Notes: a model not told the origin generated them from the sequence alone. A stretch of DNA of 64,000 nt from Procambarus clarkii (GCF_040958095.1 NC_091214.1:11088722-11152721); one strand, 5' to 3'. Positions 52,001 through 63,836 are shown, counted from the first letter of the stretch. Translations and numbers: made by a program.

Positions 52001-53524
52001 TAGTGAAGGGTGGCGATAGTGGAGGGTGGCAATAGTGGATGGTAGTAGTAGTGGAGGGTGGCAGTAGTTGAGGGTGGCAGTAGTTGAGGGTGGCAGTAGT
52101 TGAGGGTGGCAGTAGTGGAGGGTGGTAGTAGTGGAGGGTGGCTGTAGTGGAGGGTGGCAGTAGTGGAGGGTGGCTGTAGTGGAGGGTGGTGGTAGTGGAG
52201 GGTGCCAGCATTGGAGAGTTGCAGTAGTGGATGGTAGTCGAAGTGGAGGGTGGCAGTAGTGGAGAGTGGCAGTAGTGGAGGGTGGCTGTAGTGGAGGGTG
52301 GCGGTAGTGGAGGGTGGCAGTAGTGGAGGGTGGCGGTATTGGAGGGTGGCAGTAGTAGAGGTTGGAGGTAGTGGAGGGTAGTGGTTGTAGAGGGAGGCAG
52401 TAGTGGAGGGTGGTGGTATTGGAGGGTGACAGTAGTGGAGGGTGGCGGTAGTGGAGGGTGGCGGTAGTGCAGGGTGGCAGTAGTGGAGGTTAGTGGTAGT
52501 GGAGAGTGGCAGTAGTAAATGTGGCGGTAGTGGAGGGTGGTGGTAGGGGAGGATGGTGGCAGTGGAAGGTGGCAGTAGTGGAGAGTAGTGATAGTGGAGG
52601 GTGGCAGTAGTAGAAAGTGGCGGTAGTGGACGGTGGTGGTTGGAGAGGGTGGTGGATATGGAGGGTGGCGGTAGTGGAGGGTGGTGGAATTGGAGGATGG
52701 CGGTAGTGGAGGGTGGCAGTAGTGGAGGTTGGCTGGCAGTAGTGGATTGTGGCAGTAGTAGAGGTTAGTGGTAGTTGAGGGTGGCAGTAGTAGAGGTTAG
52801 TGGTAGTGGAGGGTGGCCGTACTAGTATGTGGCAGTAGGGAAGGGTGGTGGCAGTGGAGAGTGATAGTAGTATAGTGTGTCAATAGTGGAGGGTGGCAGT
52901 AGTGGAGGGTGCTGTTAGTGGAGGGTGTCAGTAGTGGAAAGTGGCAGTAGTGGAGGGTAGTGGTTGTGGAGAGTGGCAGAAGTAGAAAGTGGCGGTAGTG
53001 GAGGGTAGCAGTAGTGGAGGGTGGCGGTAGTGCAGGGTGGCGGTATTGGAGGATGGCGGTAGCGGAGGGTGGCGGTAGTGGAGGGTGGTGGTAGTGGAGG
53101 GTGGCGGTAGTGGAGGGTGCAGTAGTAGAGGGTGGCAGTAGTAGAGGGTGGCAGTAGTGGAGGGTGGCGGTAGTGGAGGGTGGCGGTAGTGAATGGTGGT
53201 AGTAGTGGAGGGTATTGGGAGTGGAGGGTGGCAGATGTGGAGGGTGTTAGTAGTGGAGGGTGTTAGTAGAGAAGGGTGGCAGTAGTGGAGGGTGGCAGTA
53301 GTGGAAGGTAGTGGTAGTGGAGGGTGGCAGATGTGGAGGGTGTTAGTAAAGGAGGGTAGTGGTAGTGGAGGGTGGCAGTGGAGGGTGGAGGTATTGGAGA
53401 GCGTCAGTAGTAGAGGGTGGCAGTAGTGGAGGGTGTTGGTAGTGGAGGGTAGCAGTAGTGGAGGGTGGCAGTAGTAGAAAGTGGCGGTAGTGGAGGGTAG
53501 CAGTAGTGGAGGGTGGCAGATGTG
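49043..53524. repeat. 16-bp G-rich minisatellite, segment D
   Basis: The array resumes in the same strand sense. A ~1.2-kb block is present twice, 50090-51284 and 51732-52926, offset by 1642 bp and nearly identical, and 51300-51660 matches 20235-20600 in segment B. It ends ...GGTGGCAGATGTG at Polinton copy 2. Confidence 0.96.
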
Positions 53525-54445
53525 AGTAGTAGGGATGGCAACGCACAGGGGATTTTTTTTTGGGGGGAAAAAATCCCCTGTGTGAGCCATGGTTTTCAGG
53601 TCCAAAGGGGAAAAATCCCCTGTGTGAGCCAGGGTTTTTCAGGTTCCAAAATCCCGTGTGTGAGCCAGGGTTTTCAGGTAAATTTTGTGTCACAGATTTT
53701 AGAAGTAAGGATTTCTTATGAGAAAAATAATGTCATACGAGTTTGATAAAGTTCTTATGAGAAAAATAATTTCCAAGACATAGAAGTTTGTTAAGGCCTT
53801 ATGGGACAAATTCAAGTAATGTATGTAGCTCTTTAGGGCTTCCAGGAGAACTCTACGGACATGTTTTACATGTTTTCAACTTACAAAATCAGTCTGTGTA
53901 AGCCATAGTTATTCATGTAAATTTAGAAATTCGTGTTTGTGAGCCAGGGTTTTCAGTGTTTCGTACATCACACCCCCCTCCCTCCCCCCTTACCTCGCAA
54001 TCTCTCGCGTCACCTTTATTTACCTTACGCCCGGCCAGCCAGACCTCTTATCTTATCTTATCTTATCCATAATATCTGGACCGTCCCTCCTCTCTCTCTC
54101 TCCTCTTCATATTATTCTCTCTCTTGCTATTTTCTGACATACTAATATTTTATTCCTTTTTCATTAACCAGTCAGTTTTATACAAATCAACCGAAGCATC
54201 TCAATGTAACCTTTAATACTGAAAACTGCCTCAGAGACTATCTAAGCTGGCCCCAGCTACCTGCCCCAGGCTATCTGCCCGAGGCAATCATCACCTGATT
54301 ATCTGCCCCAGACATCCACCAGTCATTGTCGGCATTCGCCACCGTAATAATTTATATATATATACATTAAGCGTTAATAAAACTTATTTATTTATTTATA
54401 ATTTATTTAGTCATCTAATTCTTAGTTTACACAATTTATAATAAA
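53525..54445 (+). repeat. Terminal inverted repeat of Polinton copy 2
   Basis: About 921 bp, matching the copy 1 repeats, but the first 250 bp are distinctly different. AGGGGATTTTTTTTT replaces AGGTGATATTTTTTT, and extra sequence lies near 53705-53750. The subterminal CTGTGTGAGCCAGGG motifs are kept (near 53578, 53618 and 53656). The inner part from 53780 is close to copy 1. Confidence 0.9.
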
Positions 54446-54639
54446 AGAGTTTATTCCCAGTATTCGCCAATCATTCTCGCTATTAATAAAACAGCCAAAC
54501 GCTCACTCAGGGGCACACTATCGTTATTACGCTCATTCAGGGGCCCCCTCAGATCGCCAAAGTCTCAGAGGCCTACACTTTCAGTCAACATTCAATCTTC
54601 ATCCTGTTCACAAGGTTCCCCTAGCCTAGTCATATCATC

Positions 54640-57600
54640 ATGTCAGTGTGTCCTCTGTGCCTGTCTCCTATCAACAACGAAATCGTTCATGTGTGTCAAA
54701 CACGATGTTTAACATGCCTAGGTGAAATGTCCATCAACGCTCTTCAAGAATGCAGACTGTACTGTATAGGATGCAATGGGCCTACACCGCCTGGACATTT
54801 TGACGTAACCTGTACCAGCTGTGGACAACTCTATTGTGCAAATCGTAAGTACCGCTTTTTCTCGCACATTCAATAAACTTTCAAAGAAAATATATATCCG
54901 AAACACACATACATACATACATACAGACAGTCAATTTATATATATTATTTTCATTTCAGTTCATGGTTCTACTTCCTGCCCATACTGTCGTTTCTCCGTT
55001 AACCGGGAACCTCCCACCGAAGCCAGAAACGTCATTGAACCTCCACCCAAGCGCCGTCGCATCATAAATAACCGTACGTTTTCACAATAATTTTCGTAAT
55101 TTTAAAAGTTATTAATTGTATATTTTAACAAGTGTATAAACAAGTAATAAGTACTCATACAAAAAAATATTTCCATTCCAGGAGTTCCTATTCGTGATCA
55201 AGAGAATCTCATACTTGGTGGAATCAACATCCCAGCTCGTAAGTAATATTATTATTTATCTGTAATTCAGTTTTTCCTTTTATTTAGACTTTTTGCTTTC
55301 CCTTTTAATAATTCCTCTTATTTACACAATATTTTCCATTAAGGTTTTCAAATCCTCTTATTGTTTTCAAATTTGTTTTCCTCTTAATGTTTATTCATTG
55401 CTAATATTATATTACAGAATCTCCCCTGGATTCAACCCAACCCTCTGAGTGGAGCACACCTGTACGCAGTCAACCCCAGCTGTCCCAGGAGCTAGAAGAA
55501 GATGCACCAGACGGCAACCAGCAGGCATCCTCAGATGAAGAAGAAGAAGACAATCAACCCCCTGTTCACGACATATCAGATGAAGAAGTCAACGCTCCAG
55601 ATTCCCCAGAGGTACTTAACTTAGATAACGTTGTTCCACAAGTGTTAGAAGTCATTAACCATTTCGAAGGAGCATTCTCGAGACATTCGTTCTCCATTCC
55701 CGGACATTTAGACGCTGACCCCAGCGTATATATAAATAGGTATAGGGAATTTTTTATAGAATATATAGACAATCAGTTCAGACAAATACAGGAAGAATTC
55801 CCTCCCTCATTTCACATTTACCCTGATGTAAGCCTAATTTTGCAAAAACTTAATCATGCCGACGATCAATATGAAATATTAGATGAAGTATTTTCAATTA
55901 GAGGCGAAACTCAGACTATTACACAGGAAGAGGTAGAAGTTCTTGTAAATTCATGGGTTGACGAAATGTCTGCTAAAATTGACGAATGCCTAAAAAATGT
56001 CCAATCCTCAAGTGTAGGAATTCATTCCATGTCAGGCTTTGCCATTAATTTTTCTTATATTCGCCACCCTATGCACCTTGGATCTTACGTTCCATATCCT
56101 GCGAAATTAAGGGGTAAAGAATCAGTATTTAATCCTGAAAGTGAAGGAGATGAGTGTTTGTTACAGTGCATTGCCGCATATAAAAACTTAGCATTGGGCA
56201 GGACTATGAATAACGTTAGGCATCATTACAAAAACCTTCGATGGTGTAGAAGATTCGTAGTATGGGCAGATGAAATCAGATTCCCCGTATCATTTGATAA
56301 TCTTAAGAAAATAGAGAAGCTTAACAAAATTTCTATTTATATTTATACAGTAACTCATGAAAGTAACAGATACTATCTTAGTTTAGCTAGGAAAAGCCAG
56401 GAAAAGTATGTCGATAAAGTTCCTTTGTTGTTATTAGAAGGCAAGCATCTCTGTCTGATCAAGGACTTTGATAAATTTGTAAAGAGTATTAACCACCATT
56501 CTGGAAGGATTCCTAACACTCATAAATTCTGTAAAATTTGCCTTTTGCATGCTCCCTTAGATGAAATTCAGGCTCACGAAGAGTCATGCACTGTATCCCA
56601 AGTATTTTCGTTCTATAATCCTAGTGATAAAATCAGTTTTAAAAATTACGGTAGGACCTATAGCCCAACTCACACCGCCTATTACGATTTTGAATGTCTA
56701 TTAGACCGTCAAAATCCTAGAGGCATGGTGGAATGTAAGCATAAAGCAATTGCTTATGCTTACATGATTTTAGACAGGGAATTCAATGTCGTAGAAACGT
56801 ATTCATACGTAGGCCCAGACGCGGTCAATCATTTTATTACCAAGCTAGAAGCCTCATGGAAAGCTATTCATGCTCAGCTCCCCAACTTCCCTAAGAACTT
56901 GTCCAGAGAACAGGAAAGAATGTTTCAAAGACAAAATACGTGTCAATTGTGTCATCAAACTTTCAAGGATAAGAAAGATAAACATAGACATCATAATCAT
57001 GCTATTCAGGAAAATAATTACTTAGGGGCTTATTGTGCTCGTTGCAATTTACAATGTAAAAATGCTCGTAGATACTTGACCACATTTTCCCATAATGCTG
57101 CCTATGATCTTGGAATTATACTTAAAGAACTGTCCAAAAATCCTCACCGCGATGTAGAAATTCTAACCAAGGAAGGATTGAAATTTATGCAAGTCATCAT
57201 AGGTAAACTTAAATTCCTAGATAGCCTAGCTCTCCTTAATGGGTCATTAGGAACCTTAGCAAGCGAGCACGTTGCCAGTAAGAAAGCCACCAAGTACACT
57301 GAACACATACTAAATGGCGTATCCGATGAAGCTAAAACTCTGTTAATTAAAGGTAAACAAAGCCTATGTTATGATTATATTTCTTCCATGGACGTGTTAG
57401 ACGAACCTCAGCTCCCATCGCGAGATAAGTTTTACAATGTTTTACATGATGCTCCACTGTCTGAAGAAGATTATAACAATGCTCTTAAAGTATTTAATTT
57501 AGGGAACTGTACAAACATCAAGGATTATCTCATGTTATATTTAAAAGTTGACGTAGGAATGCTAGTTGATATATTTACACTTTGGCGAACATCACTGAAA

Positions 57601-59298
57601 GAAATTTATGAACTAGATATTGTTTTCTATGTATCACTTCCTTGTTACGCTTGGGACGCGTTCTTATTTAAATCAAAAGTTGTACTTGACTATGTGTATG
57701 ATCAGAATATATATGATTTGTTGAGAAGGAATCTTAGAGGAGGGTTCACATCTTCCATTAGACAATTTACACAGGCTGTTAACGAGCACACTACATCTAA
57801 CCCTAGCTCTGATGACGATACTCACATTTTGTACCTCGACTTTAACAGCTTATATGCAGCGTGCATGGCTGAGGTACTTCCCCAGGGAGGGATTAGACAA
57901 TTAACTGACCTTGAGCGGGATACCTTATTAGGGCAAGGGTTACAACATATCCCCTGTAATCAAGACAAAGGTTATTGGATTTTATGCGATACAAAACATG
58001 TATCTCCCGAGGTAGCCAGGTATACTGATGATCTGCCCCTTGTACTGTCTCATACTAATATAACGGAGGAGTTTTTGTCAGAGTACAGTAAGAAAACCCT
58101 TAATGATGAAAAACGTAAGCTCCCACCTAAAAATACTAAGTTAATTGCATCCCACTTGCCCCAAAACGACTACTTAGTAAGCCTTGATTTCCTGCAATTG
58201 CTATTAAAACTTGGACTAGAAGTTGAACGAGTAAAAACAATCTATGAATTTAATCAGGCTCCCTATTTAAAAGATTTTATTTCAACCAACATTCGAGAAC
58301 GAGCCAATACCACCTGTAAAGTTAAAGGAAAAGCTTTTAAACTCATAAGTAATAGTCTGTACGGGAAATCAATGACAAATATATCTCGATATGCTAATAC
58401 TCACCATCTAGTAACGACAAAACATTCATTCTTAACTCATGCAAGAAACCCTTTGTATAAACGAGCTGTCTCTTTAGGTCAAGATAGGGTTCTCTGTACA
58501 GTAATGAAAGACATCCTTAAAGTTACCACTCCTTCTTACATGGGTTATCAGATCTTGCAGATAGCCAAGAGGCGTTTATACGAGTTCTGGTATAATGTAG
58601 TTAAAGTCCATTATGGGGAGAGAGCTAGACTAATTTATACGGATACAGACTCATTTATATTTACTCTGACCTGTAAAGATGCTTTCCAAGAAATGACAAA
58701 AGCTCCTCTAGTAGATTATATGGATTTCAGTAATTTTGACAAAGATCATCCCATGTATTCTGCTACTCGCAAAGGTGAACTAGGACTCCTCAAGTCAGAA
58801 GTAAAGCAGAAAATCATAACTGAATTAATTGCACTCAAGCCTAAAACTTACTCTCTCCTAACCCTTGATAATGAACATTTATGTAAATGTAAAGGGATTC
58901 CTTATCACCAACAAAAGAAAATAACACATGCATCTTTTCAGAACACATTAGAGACAAATACAACTTTTAATTTTGTATCCCGATCTATTCGTAATGTTAA
59001 TGGACAGATATGCACGTGTAAAACAACTAAGCGCGGTCTGTCAGCTTTTGATGACAAGAGGTACCTCATTAGTCCCACAGAGTCATTAGCTTACGGTCAC
59101 CCAGACATTCCAGAGCGTGAGGTACAGGTACAGGTAGAGGAAGAGGTACAGGAAGAGGTACAGGTAGAGGAAGAGGCGCAGGTAGGGGATCCAGTAATTG
59201 TAGATAATCCCCAACCAAGACGTCAATTGTTCCCCATTTTTAATCTTTGGGAAAAGCGGGATAGAGTCGCTCAGCAATTATTCCCTAACAACAACTAA
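54640..59298 (+). CDS. Protein-primed DNA polymerase B with spliced Cys-rich N-terminus, copy 2
   Basis: Exons 54640-54844, 54960-55073, 55182-55238 and 55418-59298 join in phase to 1418 aa. The sites are the same as in copy 1: donors GTAAGT, GTACGT, GTAAGT and acceptors TTTCAG, TTCCAG, TTACAG. The start is MSVCPLC, two residues shorter than copy 1, where a 6-bp GTCAGT-like duplication adds Ser-Val. All exonuclease and polymerase motifs are kept, including DFE, HNAAYD, DFNSLYA, NSLYG and YTDTDS. Differences from copy 1 are scattered single substitutions. The intact splice sites and reading frame in both copies support the exon model. Confidence 0.92.
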
Positions 59299-59795
59299 GT
59301 CTGTTACTGTATTGTCTATGTATTATCTATAACTATATTCAAATGTCTATGATAATGTATATTCTATGATTTGTTACTGTATTGGATATGATTTGTTACT
59401 GTATTGGATATGTTATGACTATGATTTAATGTCTATGATAATGTATATTCTATGATTTTAATACTGTATTTGATATGTTCAAATTGCTATTTTAAGACTA
59501 TGATTTATTTGTTACTGTATTGGATATTGTATATTCTATGATTTTATTACTGTATTTAATATGAAAAAATGACTATGATTCAAATGTCTATAATAATGTA
59601 TATTCTATGATTTTATTACTGTATTTGATATGAAAATGACTATGATTCAAATGTCTATAATAATGTATATTCTATGATTTTATTACTGTATTGGATATGT
59701 TATGACTATGATTTTATTGGCTATGATATTGTATATTCTATGATTTTATTACTGTATTTTATATGTTATGACTATGATTTTATTGGTTATGTTTA
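59299..59795. repeat. AT-rich repeat spacer, copy 2
   Basis: The same TGTATATTCTATGATT and GTTACTGTATTGGATATG blocks as 9931-10688 read on the other strand, in fewer and less regular units. Confidence 0.88.
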
Positions 59796-59801
59796 AATAA
59801 A
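59796..59801 (+). terminator. Putative polyadenylation signal (AATAAA)
   Basis: Same position as in copy 1, between the repeat spacer and the ATPase leader. Confidence 0.45.
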
Positions 59802-59873
59802 ACTCGAATGTAGATTTCGTTTAAATACTCCTTTCATTATATATTTGTAGTTAGTCTATTGAATCCTAGCAAC

Positions 59874-60531
59874 GTGGAGGGGCAGAAAAAAGTTATTACT
59901 GAATCCCAGTTGAATATATTTAGTGAGCCGTCAAGAATTATTATTGCTGGATTTTCAAATGGTGGGAAGAGCTATTTATGTGCTAAAATGATAGAGAAAT
60001 ATCAGCAGAACTTTGCAAAAATAATTATCTGTGGAAGCGGGTATAAAGAGTTGAGAACTAATCCACTTATTAAACATAAGATATCTTTTTACTCTGAAAT
60101 TGTAAACCCGTTAGATGATCGTGATCCAGAGGACACATCTCATATATTAGTTGTTTATGATGACTTGTATGTTGAATCTACAAACTCTAAAATAGTAAGT
60201 GACATATTTACTAAGGGACGGCATGAGAACATCTCTGTTATTTTTATAACCCAAAATATATTTTTCAGTGGGAAATTTTCTAGATCTATAAGTTTAAATG
60301 CTTCTCATTTTATTCTGCTTAAATCAAGAGACTTGTCCCAGATAGAAACATTAGGCAGACAAATATTCGGAAAAACAAGATGCCAAGAAATTTTTAGATA
60401 TATATAAGAAAGTGATTTCTCGACAGTATGGGTATTTACTTGTTGACTTGGGCGTTAAAACACCTGAATCCATAATATTTAGGGGAAATATTGTAAATGA
60501 ACCCCCATATGAAATAGTGTATCAATGGTGA
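59874..60531 (+). pseudogene. FtsK/HerA-type packaging ATPase, broken in copy 2
   Basis: Two lesions relative to copy 1. The ATG start is GTG at 59874, and the next in-frame ATG lies after Walker A, so a normal product cannot start there. A run of four A has become five (60371-60375), shifting the frame after ...RQIFG so that translation stops at about 60407. The final ~40 codons remain readable in the new phase up to the TGA at 60529-60531, which still overlaps the integrase start. Walker A and B are intact in the sequence. Confidence 0.88.
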
Positions 60532-61637
60532 ACATTACACAAACTCTTAATAAGATATACAATGACCCCAAGTCCATAGGTGGGTTTGGTGGCGTTTTAA
60601 AATTGTATAAGGCTGCAAAGAAAACAATCCCTGAAATAACTATAAAAGATGTGAAAGCCTATTTAAAAACGTCTAATGCTTATACCTTACATCTATTAAA
60701 AAAACGTAAATTTAAACGAAGACGTATCTTAGCACCTAGACCTAAGGCTTTCTTTACCAGTGACTTGGCTGATATGACATTGTTAGCTAAGCACAACAAC
60801 GATATTAAATATTTATTAGTTTGTGTTGATATATTTTCAAGGTTTGCACATGTAGTTCCACTATCCACTAAATCAGGTCAGAGTGTAAGTGAAGCCATGA
60901 AAGCTGTTCTGGATTTACCTTCATCAAAAGGTGTAAGGAAGCTTAACACTGATAAGGGCGGTGAATTCTATAATAAATATATGAAACGATTGTTAGACAG
61001 TAAAAACATTGATCTGTACAGTGTATTTTCTCAGGAAACTAAAGCCAGCATTGCAGAGAGATTTATAAGAACATTGAAAACTAAGATATATAAATATTTA
61101 ACGGCTTATAACACCTTAACCTATATAAATGTTTTACCTGATATGGTTAAAACGTATAATAGAACACCACATAGAGGATTAAAGGGGAAAATACCTATTG
61201 ATGTACATGCTTTATCTTCGCCTCGAGATGTGACTAGGCAATTTAAGCTCATGTATAAAGGAGAGCAGCAGACTAAGCCACACATCAGTAATCATCTGTC
61301 TGTGGGAGATACAGTACGGCTTGCCTTATCTAATCGTATTTCAAAGTTCAAAAGAGGTTTTCATCAACAGAACACTAAGGAAATATTTACAATTGCTCAA
61401 ATTGATACTAAACAACCCGTGCCTTTATATTATCTAAAGGACTTAAATAATAGACTTATAGAAGGCGGATTTTATAGAGAGGAGTTGACTCCCACCTACT
61501 TGTCAGATACATTTGAAATTGAGAGAATTATAAGTAAACGTAAAGTTGGTAATACTACTTTATATAAAGTTAGATACGTCGGTTACGACAGTTCATTTGA
61601 TCAGTGGGTGAATTCAGATGACGTGAAGAAACTATGA
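60525..61637 (+). CDS. DDE integrase with chromodomain, copy 2
   Basis: 370 aa with the same catalytic residues (Asp80/83, Asp143, Glu178) and the C-terminal chromodomain-like YKVRYVGYDSSFDQWV. A handful of substitutions separate it from copy 1 (for example TLNK for ALNK near the start and KAFF for KASF). No break. Confidence 0.93.
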   Translation: MVNITQTLNKIYNDPKSIGGFGGVLKLYKAAKKTIPEITIKDVKAYLKTSNAYTLHLLKKRKFKRRRILAPRPKAFFTSDLADMTLLAKHNNDIKYLLVCVDIFSRFAHVVPLSTKSGQSVSEAMKAVLDLPSSKGVRKLNTDKGGEFYNKYMKRLLDSKNIDLYSVFSQETKASIAERFIRTLKTKIYKYLTAYNTLTYINVLPDMVKTYNRTPHRGLKGKIPIDVHALSSPRDVTRQFKLMYKGEQQTKPHISNHLSVGDTVRLALSNRISKFKRGFHQQNTKEIFTIAQIDTKQPVPLYYLKDLNNRLIEGGFYREELTPTYLSDTFEIERIISKRKVGNTTLYKVRYVGYDSSFDQWVNSDDVKKL

Positions 61638-61975
61638 AGAAGCAGCCCTTAGTTAGCAAGTATCGTGGATTTATTGAACTATTAGCTAGATTAGGTTATA
61701 ATTCTAGGAAAAAGTTAATTAAGACTCTTAAAAAGGAACATATACTTTGCTTATCAGAAATATTTAATAATTTCTTAAAAAATAAAATTGAAGTTGGGAA
61801 GCCTATTTTAAAGAGACTTTCTAAATATAGAGCTCTACTCCATACATTAGCCTGTAAGAAGAAAGCTATTTCACTCAAGAAAGACATATTAACGAGTAAA
61901 AGAGGAGGTAATTTATTGGGCATTTTACTTCCCATAGCTATAAATTTCATTTCAAGGCTATTTAATAAGGAATAA
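61634..61975 (+). CDS. Conserved small basic Polinton protein (p113), copy 2
   Basis: 113 aa, identical in sequence to the copy 1 protein as far as I can compare. Begins in the ATGA overlap with the integrase stop and ends in TAATG with p150. Confidence 0.72.
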   Translation: MKKQPLVSKYRGFIELLARLGYNSRKKLIKTLKKEHILCLSEIFNNFLKNKIEVGKPILKRLSKYRALLHTLACKKKAISLKKDILTSKRGGNLLGILLPIAINFISRLFNKE

Positions 61976-62427
61976 TGAAAGAATTCTATCTTGTACCACG
62001 AAAAGCTATTGATCAACAGAAGCCTACGGCAGTAAGTGTTGAGAAGCCTACGACGACAGTGAGAACAAATCCTGTTATACAACACTTGATAGACTTAAGA
62101 TTAAAGCTTAAGGATTATGATTTTGCTGTCTCCTTGTTAAATTATTTTAATACAACTGGACTTGTAAAGTGGGATGAGGAAGGGAACATTACATCGCCAG
62201 TTACTGGGCTCAATATTGTTGATGACGTTATAGGCAGGATGTGCACTCCGAAATTGTTATTCCCAGAAGATAAACTGCCAATTGCAAAGTTGTTCTTCTC
62301 TTTGACATCTACACCTAAGAATTTATTTAGAAATGTAGATGCGAAAAATCAAGTGTTTTCTCCTCCAAGTTTGAAGAGGAAGATCAAGGCTGTAGATGAA
62401 GGAGAGTCTACCTGGATATCATATTAA
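61975..62427 (+). CDS. KEFYLVP-motif capsid-associated protein (p150), copy 2
   Basis: 150 aa, differing from copy 1 at single residues (TTTVRT for TMTVRT, LFFSL for LFYSL). The motif blocks are unchanged. Confidence 0.7.
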   Translation: MKEFYLVPRKAIDQQKPTAVSVEKPTTTVRTNPVIQHLIDLRLKLKDYDFAVSLLNYFNTTGLVKWDEEGNITSPVTGLNIVDDVIGRMCTPKLLFPEDKLPIAKLFFSLTSTPKNLFRNVDAKNQVFSPPSLKRKIKAVDEGESTWISY

Positions 62428-62428
62428 G

Positions 62429-62470
62429 GTGAGTTTCTGTTTATTTTTATCATTTACTATTAGTCTACAG
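62429..62470 (+). other. 42-nt intron-like spacer, copy 2
   Basis: TAAG|GTGAGTTTC...TAGTCTACAG|GATGG, the same length and sites as at 7257-7298. Confidence 0.5.
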
Positions 62471-62471
62471 G

Positions 62472-63377
62472 ATGGATAGTTACGTTATATATGCAGCGAG
62501 TAACTCTGATACTGATGTATTTAAAAACAATGCCCCCAATGCTTTTGAAAATAGATTACATAATCAGCTGCCTTTAGACCCGAATAAAGCTTATGAAGTG
62601 TGCCTGAAGAATATATTCCTGCCTCCATCTTATTTCGCTGTTAGGAGGAATGACCCGGAAAGTTTTATTTCAGTTCAACTTCTAGTGTCTAATAAAAGTT
62701 TATCTGATTTGAGTACGGTGAATACATCTTTCAATTTAAAGTCGGATATTTTAGCCAGTGATAATTGCATAGAGCTAACGACTATTTTAAATAGAGAAAT
62801 TTCTACTATATTTTCAAAAGGTTCACTGAGTTTTATAGGACCCGTACTTAATTATAATTTCCCAGATCACGGGGACGTTTATATGAAATATGATTCGAGT
62901 ATTAATCGAATTAAGTTTAATGCAGCATTTAGTGAGAAGTTGTTAAAATTATTTATTACAAAGGGTGGAAAATTAGTTGTTCGAATTTCTTTATCTTTCG
63001 GTCGAAATATATGTAAAGTTATTGGAGCTGAAGTAGGTAAAGCCTATGATATTTTTATTATGAATAAGCCACCTAATAACAGGTTATTTGTACAAGATAC
63101 TTGCTATTATCATCCTAGGCCAGGAGGCCGTATAGATTTCTTGTGTGTATATTGTGATAAGGTGCAGCCCACCATGTTTGGTAATCAGATTGTAAATATC
63201 TTGGATGTTGTTTCGTTTCAAAGTAATGTAACACACAGGAAATTATATAAACCTTTAAATACGGCTAATATTGATGGCATCAGTATTAGATTAACAGATC
63301 AAGATGGGGAGCCTGTATATTTTGAAAAGGATGGATGTACGATTGCAGTATTACATATTAGACCCGTTGATATATAA
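62472..63377 (+). CDS. Penton-like minor capsid protein, copy 2
   Basis: 301 aa with the motifs of copy 1. Differences are few: VRRND for VRGND, TKGGK for TKDGK, LNTAN for LNTTN. Intact. Confidence 0.82.
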   Translation: MDSYVIYAASNSDTDVFKNNAPNAFENRLHNQLPLDPNKAYEVCLKNIFLPPSYFAVRRNDPESFISVQLLVSNKSLSDLSTVNTSFNLKSDILASDNCIELTTILNREISTIFSKGSLSFIGPVLNYNFPDHGDVYMKYDSSINRIKFNAAFSEKLLKLFITKGGKLVVRISLSFGRNICKVIGAEVGKAYDIFIMNKPPNNRLFVQDTCYYHPRPGGRIDFLCVYCDKVQPTMFGNQIVNILDVVSFQSNVTHRKLYKPLNTANIDGISIRLTDQDGEPVYFEKDGCTIAVLHIRPVDI

Positions 63378-63424
63378 TGGCATGAGTAGAGGGAGTTTAT
63401 CATTCTCTCTTGGCCTGTTTAAAC

Positions 63425-63820
63425 ATGAGGGTCGGGTTTGTACCGCTGTCTGTTGACGAGGTAGGGCGATTTATCGCTCCTCGAGGGAAGAGAGGTGGAG
63501 CACTGGGCGATATTACTGTTTTTGATAGAAGACATTTAAGAGGAGGTGGAATATTAAGTTTCTTAACTGGTCTAGCTCGTAGAGCAACTCCTTTCCTATT
63601 AAAAACTATCATGCCAGCTGCATTGACAATGGGACAGAATGTTTTGCAGGATATAAATGCCGGTCAAGGTACTTTGAAAGATTCAATTAGAAAACGCGGT
63701 ATGGAAACATTGAAAAGTATAGGTCCTAAATTGTTAGCAGGTGGCCGAATAACGAAAAGAAAAACGAAAAGACCTGCCTATATAAAGAAAATGGATAGAT
63801 ATAAAGACGTGTTTTCATAA
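63425..63820 (+). CDS. pVI/pX-like protein, copy 2
   Basis: 131 aa from ATG 63425. Both adenain-type sites (LRGG|G, LAGG|R) are kept. One change, AYIKKMD for AYITKMD. Two ATGs upstream (63377, overlapping the penton stop as TAATG, and 63382) open only very short frames out of use for this protein. Confidence 0.75.
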   Translation: MRVGFVPLSVDEVGRFIAPRGKRGGALGDITVFDRRHLRGGGILSFLTGLARRATPFLLKTIMPAALTMGQNVLQDINAGQGTLKDSIRKRGMETLKSIGPKLLAGGRITKRKTKRPAYIKKMDRYKDVFS

Positions 63821-63836
63821 AAACAGTACTAGTTGT

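Noticed and set aside
59859..59873. TTG as start codon of the ATPase
   Set aside because: TTG starts are not expected in animals; copy 1 has a normal ATG five codons downstream, which is the one lost in copy 2.
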